A stretch of DNA of 64,000 nt, taken from positions 319,898-383,897 of the forward strand of contig NZ_LT732548.1 of NCBI RefSeq assembly GCF_900155685.1, written 5' to 3'. The notes below the pieces were generated by a model, which saw nothing but the letters and a program-made list of their open reading frames with translations, was not told where the DNA came from and did no database searches. The number at the start of each line of letters is the position of its first letter. Position 1 is the first letter of the stretch. Below are positions 17,586 through 25,951 of this stretch, piece by piece. Source of the stretch: Paenibacillus bouchesdurhonensis (GTDB lineage: Bacteria > Bacillota > Bacilli > Paenibacillales > Paenibacillaceae). Position numbers and translations under genes: made by a program.

Positions 17586-17996
17586 TTATTTTTTGATAAT
17601 AGGAATCCAGATTTCGCACAGATAGTCTTCGGCTGAGATGTCTCCCGATGAGTAGACCTCCAATTCAGGCGCGTTCTCGGTGATCTCATAGCCGGTTGCT
17701 GGGAACCATTCCTGGAATATTCAATCAAACACTTTTTGAATGGCATCCGGAACGGGGCCGACTGCGTTGAAGATCGCCCATGTGGAGCGAGGAATGGGGG
17801 TCAGAGTAAATCCTTCGGCAGAAGCATTCAGATCGGTAGGGGCAGCAATCATATAGGTAAAATCCCCGCTTTCCAGCTGCATGTTCATGCACGCTCCGAT
17901 ATAATTACCGCCGTTACTCAAGGATTGAAGCCTCTTTGCATGACCTCCTTGTGCGTATCATCGTACCATTCTGTCGGATCGGATCTCCTGTCTTTT
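17586..17996 (-). pseudogene. Decayed GyrI-like effector-binding-domain gene
   Basis: The minus strand encodes pieces of a GyrI-like/AraC effector-binding domain. Reading 5' to 3': DPTEWYDDTHKEVMQR in one frame, then after a 2-base excess near 17930, LQSLSNGGNYIGACMN onwards in another frame through STWAIFNAVGPVPDAIQKV, then an in-frame TGA at 17721-17723, and finally IFQEWFPATGYEITENAPEL to the natural stop at 17586. The TGA sits where relatives usually have Arg, so a CGA to TGA change is likely. The N-terminal third is missing as well. Two independent lesions make this a pseudogene rather than a sequencing slip. A related intact gene lies 200 bp away at 18207. Confidence 0.75.
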
Positions 17997-18025
17997 TGTG
18001 CTATTTGCGAACAGGTTCTTATAGC

Positions 18026-18037
18026 TAGGGTACCCTA
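18026..18037. promoter_or_regulatory. 12-bp perfect palindrome upstream of the intact GyrI-like gene
   Basis: TAGGGTACCCTA is a perfect dyad about 170 bp before the GyrI-like gene and just upstream of the pseudogene's 5' end. It could be an operator for a dimeric regulator; no regulator is encoded next to it, so the role is a guess. Confidence 0.25.
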
Positions 18038-18206
18038 AATGAATGAGCCTGAGAATCATGCAAGACAAATTGCAAGTTTGATTCTAGAACGTCTTTAGGG
18101 GAACGATCAGAATCAGAAATAAATACAGATATTGTAAAGGCGATGTAGTAAAATAATAACCGAGTACCAACGATAACGATAATTTCGGTGATAGGGAGTG
18201 GTGGCA

Positions 18207-18707
18207 ATGGAGCAGGCGAATGAGGCAGCGGTCGTTACAAAACAGGCCTTCTACGCGATTGGATTGCGTTGGGAGGGTACGTTTGCCGAAGCAGGTGAGG
18301 GCGGTATACGGGAAATTCATCAGGAACTGCAGCGAAGACAGGAGGAAATTCCCGGCATTGCAGATTCTAGCAGCTTCTACGGCTTATCCTATCATGCTTA
18401 TCCTGGGGGAACCGGATTTGTGCATTATGCGGTGTTTGAAGTGTCCGATTCAGGTAGGGATGAAGTCCCGAACGGCATGGTCATGGTAGAGGTGCCGACG
18501 ATGAAATACGCGAAATGCGAACACCGTGCAGAGCAAGACGTCGGCCAATCCTACAACAATATTTATGCTTGGATAGAGCAGCAAGGACATATGATGCTCC
18601 CGCAGGAAGGCAAGGGGCTCACTCATTTTGAAATATATCCGAGTCGCCAGGATCCTTATAGCACGCACCCTGAATTTACGATAATGATTCCTATTTTGGA
18701 CAAATAG
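18207..18707 (+). CDS. GyrI-like small-molecule-binding domain protein
   Basis: Stand-alone GyrI-like (SOUL/AraC effector-binding) domain of 166 aa. The opening VVTKQAFYAIGLRWEGTF, the central FYGLSYHAYPGG and VHYAVFEVSD, and the closing GLTHFEIYPSR and PEFTIMIPIL match the two-strand pseudo-repeat of this fold. No DNA-binding region is attached, so it probably sequesters or senses a small molecule, as drug-binding relatives do. Start is ATG 18207 with AGGGAG 8 bp upstream; GTG codons at 18198 and 18201 overlap that site. The neighbouring decayed paralogue suggests lineage turnover of this family here. Confidence 0.7.
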   Translation: MEQANEAAVVTKQAFYAIGLRWEGTFAEAGEGGIREIHQELQRRQEEIPGIADSSSFYGLSYHAYPGGTGFVHYAVFEVSDSGRDEVPNGMVMVEVPTMKYAKCEHRAEQDVGQSYNNIYAWIEQQGHMMLPQEGKGLTHFEIYPSRQDPYSTHPEFTIMIPILDK

Positions 18708-18712
18708 ACTGT

Positions 18713-19125
18713 GCGTGTACTCAGTTGTTGTACACTAAGCTATGTACAACAAGTGGCTGTATACTAAAAGCGGCTGTACACTAAATGGAATTCATGTATC
18801 TAATTATGCTCTAAACGAAAGTTTCGGGGGAGTAGATGGATTTCACGTACTTATAATTGGGGTTTATACCCAAAGTTGGGATTTTAATTATTATAACGAC
18901 ATGAAATCCATCTAAATCTTCTTTCCATTCTATGTCGCAGAAACTAACTGCTATAAGTCCATTTATAAAAGATGAGCATTAATATTTCAAGTTGAACTAA
19001 CTACTAAAACGGATGTGGGGAAGTACTTAAAATGTACCCATATTCCTAGGAGTACTTTTTTACTTTTGAATGATACAGGTTCATAGGAGGCAAAAATTCG
19101 CTCGCGAAGGCAACCTTAAGGCACA
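18713..19125 (+). repeat. Intergenic repeat element, copy A
   Basis: The 560-base gap between the GyrI-like gene and the ABC exporter contains no gene. It holds one copy of a diverged repeat whose other copy is at 29880-30335 in opposite orientation. Shared landmarks in order: degenerate TGTACACTAA units, TGGAATTC, AATTATGC, AAACGAA, TAGATGGATTT, AACGACATGAAATCCAT, TAAATCT, CTAACT, TATAA, TCCATTTATAA, CCCATAT, GGTTCATA and AAATTCG. The segments AGATGGATTT and AAATCCATCT form an inverted pair about 80 bases apart, so the RNA or DNA could fold. No transposase and no clear target duplication were seen. Confidence 0.65.
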
Positions 19126-19268
19126 GTCATTTTACTCCCTTGCCTACATTCCATTCTTTAGTGCATCTTTAGATGGTTAATCTTTTAATGTAGAGGTTTT
19201 GAAGGTTGTAATTTATAATAGGAGCTTGAGATAGGACATCAAGATAGCCTGAGTGAGGTAGGTGCAAA

Positions 19269-20324
19269 ATGAACGCAATTGAAGTGCAGGATTTGCGCAA
19301 AGCTTTCAAGATACAAAAAAACCGCGAAGGTCTCAAGGGGGCCTTCGCTGATTTATTCAAACGGCAGTATCAGGAAGTCATTGCTGTTAAAGATATTACG
19401 TTTACCATTCCGCAAGGCGAAATTTGCGGATACATCGGAGAGAACGGCGCAGGTAAATCAACGACGATTAAAATGCTGACCGGCATATTGGTGCCCACCT
19501 CCGGCAATCTCAAGGTCGGGGGTTACGTTCCTTATGAGGAGCGGGAGCGCTTCGTGCAAAATATCGGCGTTGTGTTTGGACAGCGCAGTCAGCTATGGTG
19601 GGACATCGGTGTTATCGAATCGTTCCAGCTGCTGCGGAAGGTGTATCGTGTATCGGAGCAGGACTTTAAGAAGCGGCTGGACGAGCTGGTCGAGCGCCTG
19701 AAGCTCCAAGAGCTGCTGAACCGCCCGGTACGCAAGCTCAGTCTGGGACAGCGCATGCGCTGCGAGCTGGTGGCTGCGCTGCTGCACAATCCGTCGATCC
19801 TGTTTCTCGATGAGCCAACGATCGGGCTCGACATCGTCGTGAAATCGGAAATACGCGATTTCCTCAAAGACATGAATCGCGATCATGGGACGACGATTCT
19901 GTTGACTACGCATGACCTGCAGGATATCGAGGCCCTCTGCTCCCGCGTCATCATGCTGGATGATGGCCAAATTATTTACGACGGCGGGTTGGAGGAGCTT
20001 AAGCAGCGCTGGGGAACAGGACGCGAGGTGCTGTTCCAATTTGGAAGAGCGACCAAGCTGGACACGTTAAGACAGTGGACTACGGGGCTGCCCGTGGAAT
20101 GGTCGGCGGAGAACGACCTGAATGCCAAGGCCTGGATTCCGCTAGAGCTTAACGTATCCGATGTGCTAGGACGTGTTGTAGGACAAGCCGATATTACAGA
20201 TATCAAAATCATCGAGACGAACACCGACGATATTGTACGCAGCATATATCAGTCCGGGTCAGCGGAGAAGGCGGAAGATGCTGCGGGCTCGATGCCGGCC
20301 GATAAAGAGGTCAGTCATGTCTAA
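19269..20324 (+). CDS. ABC-2-type exporter ATP-binding protein
   Basis: ATPase of a three-gene ABC-2 exporter (351 aa), the COG4586-like type found with two DUF990-like permeases. Walker A GENGAGKSTT near residue 58, signature LSLGQRMRCEL near 155 (LSxGQ form), Walker B ILFLDEPTIGLD and switch His in LLTTHDLQD. The segment FGQRSQLWWDIGVIESF after Walker A is typical of this subfamily. ATG 19269 follows GAGGTAGGTG. The end overlaps the next gene by 8 bp. Cargo unknown; relatives are annotated as viologen or daunorubicin-like exporters without firm evidence. Confidence 0.85.
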   Translation: MNAIEVQDLRKAFKIQKNREGLKGAFADLFKRQYQEVIAVKDITFTIPQGEICGYIGENGAGKSTTIKMLTGILVPTSGNLKVGGYVPYEERERFVQNIGVVFGQRSQLWWDIGVIESFQLLRKVYRVSEQDFKKRLDELVERLKLQELLNRPVRKLSLGQRMRCELVAALLHNPSILFLDEPTIGLDIVVKSEIRDFLKDMNRDHGTTILLTTHDLQDIEALCSRVIMLDDGQIIYDGGLEELKQRWGTGREVLFQFGRATKLDTLRQWTTGLPVEWSAENDLNAKAWIPLELNVSDVLGRVVGQADITDIKIIETNTDDIVRSIYQSGSAEKAEDAAGSMPADKEVSHV

Positions 20325-21198
20325 GCGTCTCTCCACGGAATTCACACCCTCCAGATCAGCCTACCCGGGGGGGCAGAAGCCGCGAGTTAGCGGAAGACGC
20401 CTGCTGCTGGGCGCTTATTTGGATTTTATCCGTATCCGGTTCTTGACTATGCTTGCATATCGAATTAACTATTACACTGGCATTCTGATTTACACCCTTA
20501 ACATTGGGGTCAACTATTTCACCTGGAAGGCCATTTACGGCGAAGGCGACTCCCTGGGCGGCTTTACCGCCATACAAATGACGACTTATGTCGCAGTATC
20601 TTGGATGGCAAGGGCGTTTTACTTCAACAATTTGGATCGGGAAATATCGGCCGATATTCGGGACGGCAGCATTGCTATTCAATTTATACGTCCTTATAAT
20701 TATGTATTCGTCAAAATGATGCAGGGGCTCGGGGAGGGCATGTTCCGCTTCCTGCTGTTCATGATCCCTGGCATGGCGATTGCCATGCTGCTGTTTCCGG
20801 TACAGCTGCCAACCGCTCCGTCGGCATGGGCTGGCTTTCTTGTCATGCTGCTGTTCAGCTTCCTGATCAATTCGCAGATTAATGTCATTACGGGCCTGTC
20901 GGCTTTCTTCATTGAGAATAACGAGGGCGTCATGCGGATGAAGCGTGTCCTGGTCGATCTCTTCTCAGGACTAATTGTGCCGATCAGTCTGTTTCCGGGC
21001 TGGTTGTCGAAGGTGCTTGAGGTGCTGCCGTTCCAGGCGATCACTTACTTGCCGGGCTCCGTCTTTACGGGAAGGGTACAGGGCGTAGGCATTTGGTACG
21101 TGTTAGGCATCCAAGTATTTTGGTTCGTGGCCTTGATCATCCCGATGATCCTGTTATACCGGGCGGCGCGTCAGCGTCTGTTCGTGCAAGGAGGTTAA
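20317..21198 (+). CDS. ABC-2-type exporter permease 1
   Basis: Membrane subunit of the exporter (293 aa, about six hydrophobic segments) of the COG4587/DUF990 type. After a cytoplasmic N-terminus with Arg-rich GRRLLLGAYLDFIRIRFLTM, membrane segments start near residue 45. LDREISADIRDGSIAIQFIRP near residue 105 is characteristic of this permease family. Start is ATG 20317: AAAGAGGT lies 5 bp upstream and the ATG overlaps the ATPase stop; the longer upstream frame simply reads through the ATPase gene. It pairs with the permease at 21208. Confidence 0.85.
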   Translation: MSKRLSTEFTPSRSAYPGGQKPRVSGRRLLLGAYLDFIRIRFLTMLAYRINYYTGILIYTLNIGVNYFTWKAIYGEGDSLGGFTAIQMTTYVAVSWMARAFYFNNLDREISADIRDGSIAIQFIRPYNYVFVKMMQGLGEGMFRFLLFMIPGMAIAMLLFPVQLPTAPSAWAGFLVMLLFSFLINSQINVITGLSAFFIENNEGVMRMKRVLVDLFSGLIVPISLFPGWLSKVLEVLPFQAITYLPGSVFTGRVQGVGIWYVLGIQVFWFVALIIPMILLYRAARQRLFVQGG

Positions 21199-21207
21199 AC
21201 AAGAGGA

Positions 21208-22005
21208 ATGACGAGGATATTTTATTACTTGGGGTTAATTGTGGAATATTTCAAAAATTACATGAAAACCCGGCTGACCTATCGTGCCGACTTCTGGGTT
21301 GAGGTCATATCAGATTTGCTGTTCCAGGCGACAAACTTTATTTTTATATTAGTCGTGTTCATGCATACTGACAGTCTAGGGGGCTGGAGCCAGAGCGAGG
21401 TTATTTTCGTCTACGGCTTCTTCATGGTACCTTATGCCGTCTTCAGCTGCTTCGTCAACATGTGGAATTTCAGCGAGCGCTACATCGTGAAGGGTGAAAT
21501 GGATCGCGTGTTAACCCGCCCAGCGCATCATTTATTTCAGATTTTCTTGGAAAATATCGATCCGCCCGCGCTGATCGGCGCTGTTGTAGGCATGATCATC
21601 ATGGGAATCAGCGGCGGGCAGCTTGGTCTGCCATTCGAATGGTGGACGATCCCCGCGCTTATTATTCTTACCCTTAGCGCGGTAGCAATTTATACAGGCA
21701 TCTATACCGCGCTTACGTCGTTGTCCTTCTATTCGGATGCACCGACCGGAATTCTTCCGCTCATGTTCAACATTCAGAATTATGGGCGCTATCCGGTGAC
21801 GATTTATAACCGAACTATTCAAGTGTTGCTTACTTGGGTCATCCCGTTCGCCTTCGTCGGCATTTATCCGGCTGCGCTGTTTCTGCAGCGCGAAGAGATG
21901 ACGAGCATGGCCCTGCTTACTCCGGTGATGGGGGGGATCTTCCTTGCAATCGGCCTGCTTGCTTGGAACATGGGGGTTAAACGCTATAAAGGGGCAGGCT
22001 CCTAG
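21208..22005 (+). CDS. ABC-2-type exporter permease 2
   Basis: Second exporter permease (265 aa, six hydrophobic segments), COG3694-like. YFKNYMKTRLTYRADFWVEV is the N-terminal amphipathic segment, and FSERYIVKGEMDRVLTRPAH near residue 95 is the counterpart of the DGSIAIQFIRP loop in permease 1. ATG 21208 is preceded by AGGAGG and by AAGAGG 1 bp away; the AGGAGG about 12 bp upstream is the likelier site. Last gene of the unit, followed by GC-rich hairpins at 21991 and 22038. Confidence 0.85.
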   Translation: MTRIFYYLGLIVEYFKNYMKTRLTYRADFWVEVISDLLFQATNFIFILVVFMHTDSLGGWSQSEVIFVYGFFMVPYAVFSCFVNMWNFSERYIVKGEMDRVLTRPAHHLFQIFLENIDPPALIGAVVGMIIMGISGGQLGLPFEWWTIPALIILTLSAVAIYTGIYTALTSLSFYSDAPTGILPLMFNIQNYGRYPVTIYNRTIQVLLTWVIPFAFVGIYPAALFLQREEMTSMALLTPVMGGIFLAIGLLAWNMGVKRYKGAGS

Positions 22006-22067
22006 AGGAGGGGCCGTTTTTACAACATATAGTATACGATTAGGGGCTGTCTAATAAGTCCCTAATC
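21991..22067 (+). terminator. Tandem hairpins ending the exporter operon
   Basis: A first imperfect stem (GGCTCCT/AGGAGGGGCC) is followed by TTTTT at 22017-22021, and a second, GATTAGGG/CCCTAATC, lies at 22038-22067. The first is a plausible intrinsic terminator that overlaps the stop codon. The 110 bases that follow hold nothing recognisable. Confidence 0.5.
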
Positions 22068-22178
22068 ATGAAATCGGCGGAAGAGCGGTGGAGGCTATGG
22101 AGAGGAGCAGACTTGCGGAACTGAGCGACGTTATTCAGCGAAACATGGCCTGCAACCCAGCATGCGGTCGCCCCTATC

Positions 22179-23150
22179 TTATTTCAAGACTGGAGCGATT
22201 CGGTCGATTCTATTCGTCCATATTCCACCGGTATAGCCTTTGGGAAGTCTTGTTAAATCCTCTATGGTATCAAAACCTTCCGACCACTCTCCGCTGCCTG
22301 CGACTATAATGACCCGAGTATTGACGCTATCCATGCGATTCAGGAATTTATTCGGCCATCCCCACAGCCACGGGGCGAACCTCTCGGGGATATGCAGCTG
22401 CGTATTCTTGCAGGCAGACGGTATATAGCCGCTCCAGCCGCTCCCTTCATATGACAGGAGGCAGCCCTTGAGCGTAGCTTTTGACATCACTCTCAGTCCA
22501 GGGAGCTCTTCCTGCAATGCAGCTATAGGGGCGTCCCCTCCATAAACAGTCATCTGCTCCAATCGCGCTTCCGGCAAATCTGCAAGATATTGCGCAAGCT
22601 GGCGGCCTTCGGCAGCATCATTGCTTTTTATATGAATTAGGAAGGTGCCGCTCGGAAAGTAGGCCAACACCTCATCCAACGAAGGCATTAGGCCGACCCC
22701 TTTGCCGCGGAACGGATACGTTTCGCCTTGATCTGCGGTGTAGCCGTAACCGATATCGATTTCCTTTAGTTCAGCCATTGTGTAGTCGCTGACCATGCCT
22801 TGCACATTCGTTCGGCATTCCAGCGTCCAATCATGAAAAACTGCGAATTGCCCGTCCTTCGTGGGCTTGATATCCAGTTCTACTAGATCTGCCCCGGCAT
22901 CAAATGCGGCCTCCATCGAGGGAATCGTATTCTCCAGATAAGGATGCTCCGGCTTGAAAATCCGGGTAGCCGTACAAGTATCTCCTTCGATTCCTTCCAT
23001 GCTGAACGTCTGACCCAGACCGCGATGCGCCAGCAGAAATGGGGCCCCACTACGATCCTTCGTAAAAAGGGAGGAATTATTTAAATAAATAAACGCCGAC
23101 AAAATGAGAAGAAATATAAATATGCGTTTCAATCCTTTTTTAAATTTCAT
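22179..23150 (-). CDS. Membrane-anchored glycerophosphodiester phosphodiesterase
   Basis: GDPD-family enzyme (323 aa) that would split glycerophosphodiesters to glycerol-3-phosphate and an alcohol. An N-terminal hydrophobic segment (residues about 8-26, RIFIFLLILSAFIYL) anchors or exports it. Catalytic blocks: LLAHRGLG (HR), the PENT-like ENTIPSMEAAFDAGADLVELD with the metal-binding E and D, and FHDWTLECRTN (HD). Start chosen at ATG 23150 (GGAAAG 5 bp upstream); a GTG two codons before is too close to it. It lies 11 bp after the epimerase-like gene, so the two are probably co-transcribed. Substrate could be lipid- or teichoic-acid-derived. Confidence 0.85.
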   Translation of the reverse strand: MKFKKGLKRIFIFLLILSAFIYLNNSSLFTKDRSGAPFLLAHRGLGQTFSMEGIEGDTCTATRIFKPEHPYLENTIPSMEAAFDAGADLVELDIKPTKDGQFAVFHDWTLECRTNVQGMVSDYTMAELKEIDIGYGYTADQGETYPFRGKGVGLMPSLDEVLAYFPSGTFLIHIKSNDAAEGRQLAQYLADLPEARLEQMTVYGGDAPIAALQEELPGLRVMSKATLKGCLLSYEGSGWSGYIPSACKNTQLHIPERFAPWLWGWPNKFLNRMDSVNTRVIIVAGSGEWSEGFDTIEDLTRLPKGYTGGIWTNRIDRIAPVLK

Positions 23151-23160
23151 CTTCACTTTC

Positions 23161-24051
23161 CTATCTATGCAAAATATGACGAAGCGCCTGGCCCAGCTCT
23201 GGAAACTTAAACTCGTAGCCTTCCTGTTCCAAACGCTTTGGAATCACCCAGCGGCTCTTTAGGATCAGCTCCGTTTCCGTCTGGATCATCACGGCGCCAA
23301 GCTCCAGCAGCCACTTTGGAGAAGGCAGGCCGAGCTTGCGATTCATTATTTGTCTAAGCTGATCCATCAGTTCGCGATTTGTGACAGGGTTTGGGGAAGC
23401 GCAATTGAACACCCCGCTCAGATCCTTCCTAGTCTGCAGGAACGTAATGATTCCGAAAATGTCCTCCATATGAATCCAGCTGAAGCGCTGGGTTCCTGGG
23501 CCTTGGACGCCGCCAAGTCCAAAGCGAACGAGGTTTTTGTACGGAGTCATCACGCCCCCCTGTTCTCCAAGAACAATAGAGATGCGCAGCGCTGCTTGTC
23601 TTGTTGCAGGTAATTTAAAAGAAAAAAAGGCCTGCTCCCATGCCTTGGCCACCTCGACGGAGAAGCCTGCTCCAATCTCGCCGTCGGCTTCAGTCATAGG
23701 GCGATCCTCGGCGTGCCTATAAATTGTGGCTGTACTGGAGTTGATCCAAAGCGGAGGAGGCTGCTTGCAAGCAAGCAACGCAGCGCCCAATAACTGGGTC
23801 GTCTCCGTACGCGAATCCATGATGGCTTTCCTGTTTTTCTCGGTATAGCGGCAATCAACGGACTTCCCCGCCAAATTAATCAGCATGTCCGCTTGTTCTA
23901 ATGCCTGAACGATTCTCTTGTGATCCTGCCACGAGATATGTCCAGGCTGCCTTGAGATATGTATAATTCCATAGCCTTGCTGCTGAAATTTATCACTTAG
24001 ATAGGTTCCGATGAACCCGGTTCCTCCAGCCAAGACGATTTTTCCGATCAT
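23161..24051 (-). CDS. TIGR01777/YfcH-type NAD(P)-dependent epimerase-like protein
   Basis: Atypical short-chain dehydrogenase-fold protein (296 aa). N-terminal Rossmann motif VLAGGTGFIGTYLSDKF, then LINLAGKSVDCRYT, and the family's SRTETTQLLG and FSWIHMEDIFGIITFL segments. The C-terminal DUF1731-like part includes LPSPKWLLELGAVMIQTETE and ends PKRLEQEGYEFKFPEL, hallmark of TIGR01777 proteins. Start taken as the ATG at 24051 because the GxxGxxG strand follows at once; upstream starts at 24084 lack a clear site. The classical SDR Tyr is not obvious, so activity as an epimerase is uncertain. Precedes the GDPD gene. Confidence 0.8.
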   Translation of the reverse strand: MIGKIVLAGGTGFIGTYLSDKFQQQGYGIIHISRQPGHISWQDHKRIVQALEQADMLINLAGKSVDCRYTEKNRKAIMDSRTETTQLLGAALLACKQPPPLWINSSTATIYRHAEDRPMTEADGEIGAGFSVEVAKAWEQAFFSFKLPATRQAALRISIVLGEQGGVMTPYKNLVRFGLGGVQGPGTQRFSWIHMEDIFGIITFLQTRKDLSGVFNCASPNPVTNRELMDQLRQIMNRKLGLPSPKWLLELGAVMIQTETELILKSRWVIPKRLEQEGYEFKFPELGQALRHILHR

Positions 24052-24318
24052 AAGCGCAACAACTCCATTCTGCGACATTATCACTATTTGCTTAGCAAGG
24101 TACGAGAGCAGACTCCCTTCTTCGTTTACCCCCTGGGGACAATTTTACTGCAAACTTTGCAAACCGACTATTTCACCATCCACTCAATGTTTTAGACGTA
24201 GACAGGAGCACAAAGTTACACTTTCGGAACTATTTCTCAATAATAGAGCCTTGTTTTAATAAAAAAGATTTGGGACAATAATAAACAGAATTTTAAGTTC
24301 TGAAAAGAGGAAAAACAT

Positions 24319-25389
24319 ATGAACACATTATCCATTTATGGATTTACGCTAGATCAGCTCATCGCATGGCTGGAGGAGCGGGGACACAAGAAGTCGCGCG
24401 CACTTCAGGTGTGGGATTGGCTTTACCGCAAGCGGGTACACAGCTTTGCGGATATGAATGACGTCAAGCCGGAGGTTCTTGCTCTGCTGGAGGAGCACTT
24501 CGTACTGGAGACGCTGACGGAGCAGGTGAAACAGCAGTCGGCGGACGGAACGATCAAGTTCCTGTTTAAGCTGGCGGATGGCAACCTGATCGAGACTGTG
24601 CTGATGAGACATAAGTTCGGTCTGTCTGTTTGCGTCACTACCCAGGTAGGCTGCAATATCGGCTGCAGCTTCTGTGCAAGCGGATTGCTTAAGAAGAGTC
24701 GTGACTTAACAAGCGCTGAAATCGTCGAGCAGATCATGAAGGTGCAGTTCCATTTGGATGAAGTCGGTCTGGAGGAGCGGGTCAGCCATATTGTAGTCAT
24801 GGGCATCGGCGAGCCATTCGACAACTTTACGAATGTATCCAATTTCATACGGACGGTGAAGGATCATAAAGGTCTGGCTATCGGCCCAAGACGCATTACC
24901 GTTTCGACAAGCGGCTTGGCGGATAAAATCATCGAATTTGCCGACTCCGATCTCAAGGTGAACCTGGCGATTTCTTTGCATGCGCCCAATAATGAGCTTC
25001 GTACGCGCATTATGAAGATCAACCGGGCGATCCCGATCGAGCAACTGATGGAAGCGATAGATTACTACCTGGCCAAATCGAATCGCAAGGTTACTTTGGA
25101 ATACATTTTGCTAAGAGACGTCAATGATGGGGCGGAGCAAGCGCTGGAGCTTGCAGAACTAATCGGCAAGCGGCGGAATGGCGTTACGGTCAACCTCATT
25201 CCATATAACCCGGTTGATGAGCACGGGCAGTATCAAAGAAGCCGCAAAGAGTCGATTCTGGGCTTCTATGATATGCTGAAGAAGCAGCAAATTAACTGCA
25301 GCGTTCGCCTGGAGCACGGCACCGATATCGATGCGGCCTGCGGACAACTGCGGAGCAAACAGTTGAAGAACGACAAGAGAATATCTTAA
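24319..25389 (+). CDS. Radical-SAM 23S rRNA methyltransferase, RlmN/Cfr family
   Basis: 356-residue enzyme that by family methylates A2503 of 23S rRNA (RlmN at C2, Cfr at C8). The 4Fe-4S/SAM motif is [12 protein letters not shown] (CxxxCxxC); the SAM-binding GIGEPFDNF follows; the acceptor/methyl-carrier cysteines are in this motif region and in the C-terminal [12 protein letters not shown]. Sequence style ([33 protein letters not shown]) is much closer to RlmN than to Cfr. ATG 24319 follows AAAGAGGA. It stands alone, not in the usual rsmB-rlmN-prpC-prkC cluster, so it may be a second copy. C2 versus C8 chemistry cannot be settled here. Confidence 0.8.
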   Translation: MNTLSIYGFTLDQLIAWLEERGHKKSRALQVWDWLYRKRVHSFADMNDVKPEVLALLEEHFVLETLTEQVKQQSADGTIKFLFKLADGNLIETVLMRHKFGLSVCVTTQVGCNIGCSFCASGLLKKSRDLTSAEIVEQIMKVQFHLDEVGLEERVSHIVVMGIGEPFDNFTNVSNFIRTVKDHKGLAIGPRRITVSTSGLADKIIEFADSDLKVNLAISLHAPNNELRTRIMKINRAIPIEQLMEAIDYYLAKSNRKVTLEYILLRDVNDGAEQALELAELIGKRRNGVTVNLIPYNPVDEHGQYQRSRKESILGFYDMLKKQQINCSVRLEHGTDIDAACGQLRSKQLKNDKRIS

Positions 25390-25499
25390 AATAAAACGCG
25401 GTGAAAAAATGGCCTTGTCATCCATAGACCTATGCCGTTACCGTCCCTCATCCCTTTCATAGACTAATATGTAATATTATAAAAAGGAGGATGAGGATA

Positions 25500-25730
25500 T
25501 TGGTTGAAGCCTATTATAATTGCCTGTACTGCAAAAATAAAAGGGTTCGCATTCTCACCAGAGACGGTCGGCAATATACGGGAACGGTTATGGACGTGGA
25601 CTATAACAATGTTTATTTGCGTCCCGATTCCAGAGGTGTCGTCAAAACCTCGGCATTCTATCCAGGGTTTTATGGGAACGAGATATTGACGTTAAGCCTA
25701 TTTACGCTGTTGGCGATCGCTTTAATCTAA
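25500..25730 (+). CDS. Small Sm-like protein of unknown function
   Basis: 76-residue protein. KNKRVRILTRDGRQYTGTVMDVDYNNVYLRP has the look of an Sm/SH3-like beta-barrel strand pair (R-V-x-I-x-x-x-D-G-x-x-x-x-G-x-V). Two Cys in NCLYCKNK could bind metal. The last 15 residues (LTLSLFTLLAIALI) are hydrophobic and may insert in the membrane. TTG 25500 is 9 bp after AAGGAGG; the ATG at 25491 directly abuts that site and is unlikely. Followed by a terminator, so a one-gene unit. I do not recognise a named family. Confidence 0.55.
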   Translation: MVEAYYNCLYCKNKRVRILTRDGRQYTGTVMDVDYNNVYLRPDSRGVVKTSAFYPGFYGNEILTLSLFTLLAIALI

Positions 25731-25745
25731 AATATATACTACGAC

Positions 25746-25779
25746 AAGGCTCTCCTTCGAGGAGAGTCTTTCTTGTTTT
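25746..25779 (+). terminator. Terminator after the Sm-like gene
   Basis: AAGGCTCTCC pairs with GGAGAGTCTT around TTCGA and is followed by TCTTGTTTT. It separates the small gene from the polysaccharide operon. Confidence 0.75.
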
Positions 25780-25951
25780 GTATCATTGCAAAACGAACAG
25801 CCGGTAGCAGTTCCAGCCCTCGTTAGAAATACTTACAGCATGTTTAGTGTTTATAGGATAGAATGATTACAGAAAGCCCAGAATTTGGGTCGTTTGTTGC
25901 TAACAAGATGAGTAAAAGGATTTAATACCCAATAAGGAAAAGGTGAGAAGG

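Noticed and set aside
22088-22309. Short plus-strand frame opposite the 3' end of the GDPD gene
   Set aside because: Mostly antisense to a well-supported gene and without family resemblance.
24319-25389. Calling the radical-SAM methyltransferase Cfr
   Set aside because: The N-terminal half, the motif surroundings and the C-terminus match RlmN far better than Cfr by eye.
25780-25951. c-di-GMP riboswitch before the exopolysaccharide operon
   Set aside because: None of the conserved GEMM aptamer blocks are present in the leader.
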